Positions 46,734 to 57,897 of a DNA stretch of 64,000 bases are shown in pieces. Position 1 is the stretch's first letter; every line of letters starts with the position of its first letter. Under the pieces are notes generated by a model. That model saw only the letters and a list, made by a program, of their open reading frames with translations, was not told where the DNA came from and searched no databases. A program made the translations under genes and the position numbers. The DNA comes from Parietaria judaica (taxonomy: Eukaryota; Streptophyta; Magnoliopsida; Rosales; Urticaceae): positions 23,431,056 through 23,495,055 of the forward strand of contig OX940868.1 in assembly GCA_954871525.1 (NCBI GenBank). Direction: 5' to 3'.

Positions 46734-48329
46734 GGGTTATTAATATTCAGGTTCTTTTACAAATATCCGACTTATGTTCTCGTTCTTTTTTTTCGCGGCA
46801 TATATTCCATAAGTATTAAAACGTATTCAAAGTCAACCTCCGTCAACACTTTTGTCTATGTCTGTTAGTTTGTCACGCTCTTAATACCGGCATATGTTGT
46901 TGTTCTTTTGCAAATATCCTACTTATGTTCCCGTTCTTTCTATTTATGGTTTTTTTATCATTTAAAAAAAGTACTAATTTTTCTATTTTTTATTTTCTTA
47001 ATAATATTTTTTAGACGATAAAAGTACAATTTTTAGATAATACTAATTATTTTTAAGCGGTAAAATTACTCTTTTTTTTAAAAAATCTTCATTCTCTCAT
47101 CAGTGTAGAATTGATATTCCTTTTTAATCCAGAAATCTTCTTTCGTCGTGGAAGTCTTTGATCTCCGCTTCTAACAAGCTCTCAAATCCTTAATTACCAA
47201 CTCTAACCAAAGCACCAACCAATTGAATTGCCACAAAATCACGGTACTCACCGACACCCGCGAGCTTCCGTCGTGGGAGGGTTCGGTGCCGAGGAGAATT
47301 GGCATTGGGCAGAAGCAATAAAGACACAAAGAAGGTTCTACTGGACCGAGGTTGGGATCACCGTGACCGATGACTATATGAAAGCCATCAATGACCTGTA
47401 TCCGAAGTGTCAAAAAATATTGCAATGAAAATAAAATTGAGATAGCGTCAAGTGGGTCGAAACGTTGAACACCCGAGTTGAAAACTTTCTTCAAAACAAA
47501 GTATCGAAAGCTATCTAAATATTGTGAGTTTGTTTCCCATTAATTTTTCACTCTGTAATTTTAATTTTATATAGCTTCCCATTGTTTTATGTTGTGAGTC
47601 TTTCGGTAACGGAGTCCAAGGAGTCTTAGTTTGCTAGCGAACTTTGAAATGTTATGAAGTTTGGGGTTGACCGATTATATCCTGGGAAGCTAATTGCCTA
47701 ACAAAACTCAAGCACGTAGATGAGGCGAATCAAACTTTAAGGAGAGATTCCAACGCGTCTCGGGAATCACTAACGTTTTCTACTTAGAGGATATCAAGAA
47801 TAATTTTTGGACAAAGTAGATAAGTCGATGCTCGTCAAATTCAATAACACGTCGATATGTATTTTGAATTTACTCGCTAGTATTTTTTTATAATTTATTT
47901 ATCATATATTATCATCTATCGAAAATATACCTAGCGTTTCTATGTTGTAAAACTCAGGCTCTGCTCGAACCAATCGGTGAAGATAATGAAGTTTGTCGAG
48001 GTGTGCATGACACGTGGAAAAAACAAACGGATATAGTCAGAAGTATTAACAGAGGTTAAATTTGAGTATGTTTTATGACTTATGGAATATATGCCGCTAA
48101 ACAAAAAAAGAACAGGAACACAAGTCGGATATTTGCAAAAGAACGGGAACATATGCCAGTCTTAAGGGCATGACCCATGGCAAAAACTAACGGACATAGA
48201 CGGAAGTGTTAACGGAGTTTGACTTTGAGTACGTTTTAAGACTTATGGAATATATGCCGCGAAAATAAAAGAACGGGAACATAAGTCGGATGTTTACAAA
48301 AGAACAGAAACATATGCCGGTAATAACAC
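46734..48329. mobile_element. Larger foldback element with duplicated arms, abutting copy 2
   Basis: The left end GGGTTATTAATATTCAGG is answered by the right end ggtaataacac. Long arms in opposite senses contain 'aatatccgacttatgttc', 'cgcggcatatattccataag', 'aaaacgtattcaaagtcaa' and 'gtcaaca.ttttgtctatg'. On the right the arm occurs twice in tandem (about 48020-48155 and 48160-48329); on the left a second partial copy begins near 46885. The interior (47080-47900) is GC-richer in part and may hold a captured sequence, but I recognise no protein. Flanking T-runs (attttttta on the left) suggest a blurred T-rich target duplication. It begins 2 bp after the target duplication of copy 2. Confidence 0.75.
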
Positions 48330-48412
48330 TTTTTTTTTTATACCCTTCTACTGCACATTTTTTGTAAACACTGTACCATTTATTTTAAAAATAACCATCG
48401 TACAACGATATG

Positions 48413-49000
48413 TGAAGGGGTGTGCAAAATAACCGGTAACCGAATTTTAAAACTGTAACAAAAAATTATCCGGTTTAAATAACCGTAACCGATTTTTTTT
48501 AAAACAGGTTAAGGTTACAAGTTATTTATTTTTCAGAAAAGGTTATTTTAGTAACCGATTTTTGTAACGGGTTTTAATATTAATTTTTTTATTTAAATAT
48601 TTTAAAATTAAATTAAGTAGGGTTTTCTCTCTTTTCGTCAAAACATTTTCGACTTCTTTCTCCTTATTTTTCTCGCCTACTATTTCTTATTTCCTCCTCC
48701 TCGACTTTCTCATTTTTTCATCCCCTAAACCTCTGCTTGTTCTTGTTCATTATCTATTATTGTTATTCTTCATATTATTTATTCAAGTTTTATTATTATT
48801 GTTCATTTGGACCGATATGTTTGATCGTTGCGATAAACTCTGTTGAATGCTATGTTTTTTAATAAAAAAACATGTTATGGTTATTAAACAGTTTAATTAG
48901 ATTTTGATAATCGAAAATTAGGTTAACCGGTTTCCGGTTAACTGGTTTAAAAAACAGGTTAAAACTATTAAAACATGACTATCCAAATTTAGGTTAAGGA
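48413..49000. mobile_element. Possible hAT fragment with GGTTAACCGG-type repeats
   Basis: It starts 'gaaggggtgtgcaaaataac', a typical plant hAT terminus (GGGTGTGCAAAA), and is followed by many 'accggtaaccga' and 'ggttaaccggtttccggtta' motifs in both senses. I could not find the matching right end or a target duplication. Confidence 0.4.
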
Positions 49001-49632
49001 TACCAAATAGTGAAAAAATAAACAAGTTAATGATTGGAATTAGGTTAAAAGATACCAAATGTTCTCAATACCTTTTTCGTATCTCGTCATATCACTTATT
49101 TGTTCCGTCTTTTAATAGATTAGGTGATACTTAAGTGCGATATTTTTCAACAGTCATATGTTAATAAATATTTTTTTTAACAAATTGCAATTGTTTTCCT
49201 TATTTTGTGATAAAATTATAATTGCAACCTATATATACACATAATAAAATTACAATTATAACTTATATTATCCAGAAAACATGTCGGCTTGCAGTTATCC
49301 GTAAATCATATCAGTAACTTTATCTGTCGGCAATCGACATACCTTTTTTCTTTCTTCCGAAAAAACCATTCATAAAATCGTTACTCATCAGCAAACCAAT
49401 AAAATAGAAATTACGAATTTCCATCGGTACGAGTATCTAAAGTCTTGCTTTTACCAATCTACCATACAAATCATATTCCTAACTCTTAGTAGTTTCTTTG
49501 AGCAGAAATGGGAAGTCACAAATTAAAACTCAGACAAGCATTCGGTTCATACTTCATATATACAAGCAATTAACTTAAAGCATTGTATTAAAATTTACAA
49601 GCACAATAGTATTCATTTACATTTTACATAAT

Positions 49633-51436
49633 TTAATCCCTTGGATTGTTCTTTCTCCATTTCCATGGCATTTCAGGATTCGGCAAAGCCCATAATCCCA
49701 CTCTTCTCGCACGTGCCTCTTTCTCCCACTACACAATATAAAGGACCATAAGATAAAAATATAACCAAGTCCATAATATAATTGATCTTAAAAATAATCA
49801 TAATTATTTCTCAGCCTACCCTTGCAAGTTCAGGTCTTTTATCATAAGTCACATAATGCCAAGCACACCCTTTCTTGAGCATTACTTCCTGGATTGACAT
49901 TAAAAAAAAGGCTTGATATTAAAGATATCAAGGTGTATTTACATGCTATAATCATAATTATAAGAACCTGTATGAAAACCCCATTGCAATATATGTCTCC
50001 AACAGAACGACCGTAATGATCTTGCTCATAGAAGAGGATTCTCAGGCGCTTCCCCTTCACCAAATTGGTCAATTCCACCTTGGCCTCGTCGGCGTATGGC
50101 ATTTTATGTTCCGGTGCATCGATTCCCCTGTTTTTAAATCACATCCCGGGTAATTATATGCTTAGAAAATGATAGTTTCGCACATTCCGGTGCATCAAAG
50201 CTAATAGTTTCGCACTAAGTACCTAAGCCGAATGCGGCACTTCCGAGCAAGAATCTCCTCATTCTCAATTTTTATTACCCTGGTTACAAAAATACTGTTG
50301 AATTATCTTGAAACTATTCGATTTTCAGTTGCATGTAAACAAGAGTCATCACAAAATTCTGACCTATAACCAGCTTCGATTATTTTCTCATGAAATGATT
50401 TTGCCGTGTCATATTTCTTATTAATGGATGCTTTTAATCTTCTTTCTGCATTTGAAATCACATCCTTAGGAACATTCGAAGCCTCTCTAGGATCAGAGGT
50501 CACGCTGACATACACCGTCATCGAGTCTCCATCTTGAACTGCTTTTGGGTCAACCTGCACATTTGCCATCACCAAATCAATTTTATACTCTTTACTTAGT
50601 CCGACCACAAGGAGTTGGTTCAAAGGAATGCGATATTGAATTTACCGGGAGCGTCTGAAATTCGTACTTCACTCCTTCAGGCAACGTAACTGAGGTCTCG
50701 GGAGCATATTCGACAGGTATATCAGCGAGAATCAGACCATAGAAGTACAAGAAGCCCTATATACACAAGTAATACGACCAAAATTCTATCAAGAAAATGG
50801 ATCTTTTGAACTTCTATCAATAAATACACAAGTAATAGGCAACGCTAAGTACCTCAACATCTGCTATTCGGACTCCGTTCAGCGCTTCGATCACAAGCCG
50901 AGCTGCTTCTTCAGCCGTGTCGGGAGGCGGCTTGGCTTTTCTCCATTTCACTAGTATTTTTTTATACCTTCACAAAGCTCACATAAAGCAGATATTAGAC
51001 AGTTTAACGGCGATGAGAGTAGCGTAACGCAGACCGGTCACCGATTACCACTCGGCTTGGTCTCTTCTAGACGACTGAACATGCTTGTCGAGCCCTTTCG
51101 GAACCTGAAACACAAGATTCAAACTCCATTCTCATTTTTACTCAACAATGGCTGTACTGTACTGTGCATTATCTTTCCTCTAACTTCGTTTCAATTTTCA
51201 GCTACTTTGAAATTTCTAAGTAATACGTGTATAAACAGTAGATAAGCTCAATTAGCACAAGCAACAGAAGCTGAACATGCACGCAATCAGAAGAGAGAAG
51301 AAATGATCGAAACCTGGGAGGTGTTTTGAAAGTTGAAAAGGTCGTGGGCGAGAGCGGCGACGGCGGAGGAGGGCGGCGGAGTGTCGGCGTGTGGATCGGC
51401 GGTGCATTTGCAGAAGAGCCGTAGGGCGTTTCCCAT
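49633..51436 (-). CDS. Ca2+-dependent SNase-like nuclease (CAN family)
   Basis: Nine exons: 51436-51314, 51104-51049, 50967-50853, 50756-50646, 50554-50364, 50279-50223, 50127-49968, 49888-49820, 49728-49633; 978 nt, 325 aa, all GT-AG and in phase. The N-terminus [11 protein letters not shown] has Gly2 and nearby cysteines, suiting N-myristoylation and palmitoylation as known for Arabidopsis CAN1/CAN2 at the plasma membrane. The C-terminal staphylococcal-nuclease-like domain shows [39 protein letters not shown] and [20 protein letters not shown]. Family members cut DNA and RNA in a calcium-dependent way and are linked to programmed cell death. It ends NNPRD. Confidence 0.93.
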
Positions 51437-52300
51437 TGTTGCTCGCTCAGTGCTCTTGTTTAGAGCTTTAAAGCTTTAAAGCTTTTTAAACACAGCAATG
51501 AGGAAGAAGAAGACTCGATGAGAGAGAAAGAGAGTCAAAATCAAAAGTGTTTCGTACTAAGATTGAGACATTCACCCAATGGAAATGATTGGTGTCTTTA
51601 TATTTTACATATTTAGCATAATGTCCTCGACTTTTCATGCCTGCCTACTTTGCCCTTATAAGTTTAGTTATCGACACTGATGCCCTCTGTGCTTTCAAAA
51701 AATGAATTCATTGATAAAAGAACAATTAATGACAGAACTTACTCGGAGGTATTTTGTCAACTTGATAAAGAACGAGATCGATATAATACTAGATTTATGA
51801 AGTAATCAATGACTCAAATTATTAGAAAACTATCATATAGAAGTTATAAAAAAGTTAAGAGGGTAATACTCCCAATTAATCCTTGGAAACTCATTCCCCA
51901 AGTTCTTGTGAAATAATAGTTTCATAATAAAATTAAGATAACCTCGTCTTTGAGTTTGAACAATATAAGAAGATGAACCCCTTAAGTTTCATGAATGAAA
52001 CAATTTATTCCCACGTTTAGTATATGTACTTTGCTTAGGTTGTCATGTATGATTATGAATTAATATAATAATAATAAATACTGATTTTGTTGAGCTTGAA
52101 AAACGACGAAAGTTTGTACGGAGAAGCCAAGCCGGAATCGACAATCTGGATATACATTCGTCATCTTATTTCGCCAAACATTTCCATCTCTGCGTGTTAA
52201 ATTGAGAAATCGGTCAATGATATTCACATATGTATATTTATACCTTAAAAAGCTCCATTGAATAATTGCTGATATTCCTACTTTGTTTATAGAATTAAAG
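51437..52300. other. Spacer between divergent CAN and TyrRS genes, CAN side
   Basis: AT-rich. Contains 'agagctttaaagctttaaag' just upstream of the CAN ATG. No gene was seen. Confidence 0.5.
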
Positions 52301-52339
52301 TTAGGTGATCTCTATACCATATAAAAATTAAGATTAAAC

Positions 52340-52790
52340 AAAAAAGAGAGGCTAAAAGGCCCACAAGGCTCAGCCCAAAAGACGACAAAGGCCCCCGAAG
52401 CCCGAGAAACAAGGAAGGCCTACGAGGCCCGACTCCCACAAGATACGAAAAGGGCCCCGAAGCCCAAGAAATTACGACCCACAAGATACGAACAGGGCCC
52501 CGGAAGCCCAAGAAATGACAAAGGACCATGAGGTTCGGATCACAAACCGATAAAAGTCAATTGTGGTCGGCTCAAAAATCAAACAAAGTCCGGAAAGTCA
52601 AACCCCGACCCAATGCGTAAAAACCGGAAGCACAAATGGTGAAAAGAAGCGGAATCCGTCAGTAGAAAAAGGTACAAGACACAAAGCAGAAAAAAATCGA
52701 AGATATAACGGCCCAAGCCGCACAATGTGGCATGGAAAATACCGGGACTTCCCGGCACAGTTTGATAGGAAATACCTTTAAAAACACCCC
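52340..52790. repeat. GC-rich tandem block upstream of TyrRS
   Basis: A purine-rich unit like 'gggccccgaagcccaagaaa' recurs about four times (52385, 52450, 52490 and degenerate copies), with 'acaagatacgaaaagggccc' repeated at about 52439 and 52479. Base composition differs sharply from the surroundings. It may be a fragment of an LTR element or other transposon; I cannot classify it. It ends about 160 bp before the TyrRS ATG. Confidence 0.5.
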
Positions 52791-52947
52791 ACCTCTAATC
52801 TCATCCCTTTTTTATCCATAAATGACTATTTTTGCCCCCCAAAAAAACTGGTTTTCTATAAATCCTCCCTCAGAGTTTATATAGTACATTTAAGCATTTC
52901 GTGCTTTTTTGTTTAATCTACTCCAGGGTCAGCTCAGCTCAGCTCCA

Positions 52948-55607
52948 ATGGCGACGGAATCATCGGATAAAATTCCCGTCGAAGCCTTGGAAACCCTATC
53001 AATGTCCAATTCGAGTCAAGTTCCCGAGTAAGATTCTCTATTTCAAACGAATCAGCATCTGTGATAGGAATCAGAGGTTTGTTCGGGAGTTAATTTGAAA
53101 GGATGGTTGTGGTCAGAATGAGCTTGGAGGAGAGGTACCGGATCGTGAGAAGCGTGGGAGAAGAGTGTATCCAAGAGGACGAGCTTCGGAACCTCCTCGC
53201 CAAGAAGCCCGAGCCCATCTGCTACGACGGCTTCGAGCCCTCTGGTCGGATGCACATTGCTCAGGTCAACTCTTCTTAATCTTACTTTCATATTAGGCAT
53301 TGGAATTATGCTTCTTCTTCTGAATTTCGTAACCGAAAAATGGGATTACCGAGGATTATAGGATAAAGAGTGAAAGATTGTTCCTTCTTGAGAGTGAGTG
53401 TGTGTGTATATATATATATGCTTGGTAACTTGTTGTTATGTCTAGAGAGCTGAATAGGCTCTTCTATATTATTGGTTGTTGCAGGGCGTTTTGAAGACGC
53501 TAAGTGTGAACAAGCTCACGGGTGCGGGCTGCAGAGTGAAGATTTGGATTGCGGATTGGTTTGCGCAGCTTAACAATAAAATGGGAGGGGATCTGAAGAA
53601 GATCGAGGTGGTTGGGCGCTACTTGATTGAGATCTGGAAAGCTGTTGGTATGGATCTCGATGGAGGCAAGGTTGAGTTTTTGTGGTCGTCGAAGGAGATT
53701 AACTCAAGAGCACACGAGTACTGGCCTCTTGTTATGGATATTGCTCGTAAAAATAAACTTCCCAGGATAATACGGTACTTATTTTTCCGAGACATATATA
53801 GATGTGCAATTAGACGAATCCTAGGATTAATCTGTAAATTTTTTATTTTCTTATAATATGAGTTATTTCACGTTTTAGATATTCTATAAGGTTCCATTAA
53901 TTCTTGATGAATTAGAACATCCTCAACCTAGTTGTATTTACTATGTACATAGGCTCGTGGTATTGCGAATAAACAACTTGTATTATTCCGTTCTGCTCTA
54001 TTTTTAACAGCAAAGAATGTGGTCTGAGGAAAATATGATTATACTTCAGGTGTAGCCAAATTATGGGCCGAACCGACCAAGACGAGTTGACTGCTGCCCA
54101 GATTTTCTACCCATGCATGCAGTGCGCCGATATTTTTTTCCTGAAGGTTCATAGATTTATGTTTTTATGGGTTATTTTATTCTAAGCAAAGCATGTAACC
54201 TCCCATCGTTATGTGTCGGATTATTTTTTCATATTCTAAAATTAATTATAGTTGGAAGCAAAAGAGTGTTTATTAGTGATTTTTTCTGTAGAAATAACTG
54301 TAAGCTAAGCAGTATTTTTCTCTCGCAATTAGGCTGATATTTGCCAGCTAGGAATGGATCAGCGTAAAGTGAATGTCCTTGCAAGGGAGTATTGCGATGA
54401 CATCAAACGGAAGAACAAGCCCATTATTTTGTCACACCGTGAGTCACTTATACTTGTTGTTTTATTCGGTTCTATGGCATTCTATGTCTGACGTTGTGCT
54501 TTTATTTGCCAGATATGTTGCCCGGTTTACAGAAAGGACAGGAGAAGATGTCGAAAAGTGATCCTTCTTCCTCCATTTTTATGGAAGATGACGAGGTCGG
54601 TTATGGTTTTCATGTGTTATGATGGTGTATGGAAGGAGTGGATCTTAACCGAGATTTATTAATATTCCCGTATGCAAATCTGAAGGTTTGTTTCAAATTA
54701 ATTGCTTGACTTAGGCCGAGGTGAATTTGAAGATTAAGAAAGCGTACTGCCCGCCAAAGATTGTGGAAGGAAATCCATGCCTCGAGTACATTAAGTACCT
54801 GGTTTTGCCTTGGTTTAAGGAATTTAATGTGGAACGAAGCACTGAGAACGGTGGAAATAAGTAAGTCCTGCAAAATCCTAAGACATCATTCGAGAGCATT
54901 TGTCAGGGTTACTGCTAGATTTTTCATAAACTCGAGGCATTGTTCGGCTTGTGATCCTGTGTTGTTTAATTTTCAGCTATCTATTAATGATATAATTGTA
55001 AATATATAATTAGTTATTTCTCCGAGCAAATAAAATCCCGTAGCTTTAGATTAATTTTTGGATCCTTCAAAAATCATCAAAATTTTTGTTTCCGAAATTA
55101 GTTTGAGCTAAATCAAAATCAAACATAGTTTTGGTTTTGGTTTTGGTTTAAGACTATTCAAAACCGAAACCATGACAACTGGTTTTGGAATATGAATCAA
55201 ACAATCTCTTGTATTATATTTAACTTTCTCATTTCTCTTTTCAACGTCCGTTGCAGGAGCTTCAAAAGCTTCGAGGACTTGATCGCCGAATATGAAAGTG
55301 GAGCGCTACATCCAGCTGAACTTAAACCGCCGTTATCAAAGGCATTGAACAAAATTCTCGAGGTACAGTTTTCACCGTTTTATCCCGAGCTTCATCTTCA
55401 TATGATCCCTCCAATACTCCCTAACTTACGATATTTTCCACTCTTTGTAGCCTGTGCGAGAACACTTCCGAAAAGACAGCAACGCGAAAGATCTTCTGAA
55501 AAGGGTCAAGGTATTTTGCTTAATCTCCCATTAACTTTAATTTATTTGTCATTTGTGCTGAAATAGTACGATCTTTGGTTTCGCAGGCTTACAGAGTAAC
55601 AAAGTGA
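52948..55607 (+). CDS. Tyrosyl-tRNA synthetase, cytosolic type
   Basis: Ten exons: 52948-53027, 53117-53264, 53485-53774, 54050-54146, 54333-54438, 54513-54595, 54715-54860, 55257-55362, 55451-55510, 55587-55607; 1,137 nt, 378 aa. Class I signatures are present: the HIGH-like motif in YDGFEPSGRMHIAQG and the KMSKS motif in GQEKMSKSDPSSSIF. Also visible are VKIWIADWFAQLNNKMGGDL, SQIMGRTDQDELTAAQ and FYPCMQCADIF. It charges tRNA-Tyr with tyrosine. There is no plastid or mitochondrial transit peptide; the short N-terminal extension (MATESSDKIPVEALETLSMS) fits the cytosolic eukaryotic enzyme. The final exon encodes only AYRVTK. All junctions are in phase. Confidence 0.96.
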
Positions 55608-56260
55608 TGATGATTATCCCGGTTTCTCGTTCGCTTATAAACTCATCTGATTTTTTATTATATGCAATTTTGGCCCAAATTTTTCTGGCTATATACTTAT
55701 CTACCTAGGCATTAGAATGGTCAAGTTTTAGTTATGCATACACTGAACAAATATACTACTTGCTTTCCTTTCTTTAAAATAAATAAATAAATTAAATATG
55801 CTACTATTCTTCTAAGCTAAGATAATAAGACTACACAATCGTGCTACTTGCTTTACAAGTCATGTTTGATGTCAATAACAGTAAGAGACATGTAAAGATA
55901 AACTTACCGAGGTTTAATAACCGGTACCGATAAAAATCGATTGTTTGATATTATGGGCTAATAGATGGGTTTTCGATTAATTTTTTTTATTAAATAATTT
56001 TTATCGACTGCGTCTGAAATTTATATGAAAAAGAAGGTTAAATGTGCAATTTTGGGGTTGATAAAAATGGAATCAATGTCAACTTATATTTTCAAGGAAG
56101 CCACAGATTTTTAATTATCGGTTTTCGCATCGATTTAATCTGAATTGTGTTAGACCGCCAAACGCGTCTCGTGCGTCCTTTTATGTTTTTTTTTTTCATT
56201 TAATATATCACGAGATATTTGTAAGTCACAATTCATGGTGAACTAGGGTTTCCTCAGTCA

Positions 56261-56302
<42 letters not shown>

Positions 56303-56560
56303 TGTATGGAAATCCTCGGTCTTGCATTAAATTGACTATCTTTTAATTATCACAGATCTAATCTCGAACCGTTGTATATAATCTCAGAAATATTAAAGGT
56401 CAATCTACTTATTCGACCAATAAAAAGTATCATGCGTAAATCTCAAAAGATAAATATGATACAATAATTTTGTATTATGCTTGGAAATTAGAAATGAATC
56501 AAGTAGAGTGTACTCGACATCACAAATTTAGTTGACTTGGCATCATATTCATTTTGTTAT
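55608..56560. other. TyrRS 3' flank; AT-rich spacer with (TA)n tract
   Basis: TyrRS 3' UTR followed by AT-rich DNA and a (TA)n run at about 56262-56300. No gene was recognised. Confidence 0.55.
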
Positions 56561-56694
56561 TTAATTAAAGGGCTTTTTAGCAAAATACTCAATTTGAGTG
56601 GAACTTTTTTAAAAAACCCTCAAAAGTTTACTATAATAAAAGAAACCCTCATTTGATGTTATTTGGACAATTATACCCTTAATATATCGAAACC

Positions 56695-56830
56695 ATCTTC
56701 GTTCTCCTGCCTTCGTCGTCGAACAGAGCTTCGAAACCATCTTCGTCGGCGAACAGAGCTCGAAACCATTCTTCCTTCTTCGACAGAGCTCGAAACCATC
56801 CTTCCTTCTTCGACAGAGCTCGAAACCATC
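56695..56830. repeat. Short tandem repeats at the left end of the Pack-MULE
   Basis: A unit of about 36 bp containing 'cgacagagctcgaaaccat' and 'cttccttcttcgacagagct' repeats four or so times. It lies between the terminal inverted repeat and the captured EXO84-like leader. It reads on either strand as low-complexity peptide with no recognisable product. Confidence 0.75.
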
Positions 56831-57034
56831 TTCTCCTTCGCCAAGCCTTCGTCGACTGTGATCTCCATTCTTCTTCACCATTCTTCTTCGGCGAAGCTCG
56901 AAACGACCTCGAAAGACCCTTTTCCCTTCTGTCAGCGATTCGGGGAGATTCGCTTGAACCCTAATTCTGGAGCTCAATTTCGCCCCCAAATCCGGTTTTG
57001 ACATCGCTTTGACCGTCTGCTGATCCGTCTGGCC

Positions 57035-57180
57035 ATGGCTTCCGCGAAGAGGGCTCGGTCGCGAGGCACGCTGGTCAAAGAGAACGGCACCAAGCTCAAG
57101 GAAGGCCTCAGCGTCTTCAAGTCTAACAAGTTCGATGCCCAAGTCTTCCGTGCAGTCTCGTTGCGCCCTCAACGAAAAGG
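57035..57180 (+). pseudogene. Captured first exon of an EXO84-like exocyst gene, frameshifted
   Basis: The frame starting at 57035 gives MASAKRARSRGTLVKENGTK and then LKEGLSVFKSNKFDA, which matches the N-terminus of plant EXO84 (exocyst complex). Near 57136 the match moves to another frame, giving VQSRCALNEK and then a GT donor (gtcag) at 57181, where EXO84 exon 1 is expected to end. So a small indel has broken the frame. The preceding 100 bp or so looks like the parent gene's leader. It is transposon cargo rather than a functional gene. The open frame continues to 57262 through former intron sequence. Confidence 0.7.
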
Positions 57181-57897
57181 TCAGTTTTGGTTCACGATGA
57201 AAGCTTCATTGAAATCGGTGGAGAAGATTGATGTTGCTCGAGTGATGATGACTAGAACTTAGCCGATTTAGCTATAGAGCAGTGTAGGTGTTGGTCAAAC
57301 ACAAGCAATCGATATCAGCATTGCATTGTTATGGACAAGCTTATTCTAATCTGATTTTCCCAATTTAAGATTTTTGTTAAAGATGATGGTCTTCCATTGG
57401 AGAGAGATTGAATTATAGGAAGAGAGGATCGACAATAAGCAAGCAACGTGCATTTTTATTTGATTTGTTTTGTTTTACAATAATTTACTGTTATTTTATT
57501 TACAGAATCACATGGAAATCATTTTTATAACTTGGATTCTAAATAACTTGGTTTCGGTTCCGCTAGAGCAAGTCGTGGTCAGGTTTCAGCACATCGCCAA
57601 ATCAAACCTCCAGCGGGTCACCGTACGATCTGTATACATCATTTCCGCGATCCCAATGGGACTCCTCGTCGGAATACCGGCAGATCTCGAACGACGATAA
57701 ATGGTGTATCCCCTTATTAATCTTCCGATTTGCGAGTACCAACTGCTTGATTTTTTTGCCTAGAGAGTAAAAGCTTTGAACCTTATTTATCATTTGTATT
57801 GTGTAGGCTAATGATATACGAAGCATTAAGGGTTGTGCTATCAATAATCTTGTGAAAATAGCTTGATTTGGTTAACGGTTTTTTTTTTTCTCCGATT

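Noticed and set aside
57035..57262. Open frame of 75 codons starting with an EXO84-like N-terminus, as a real gene
   Set aside because: The match shifts frame near 57136, stops at an exon-1 donor, and the whole lies between Mutator-type ends. It is cargo.
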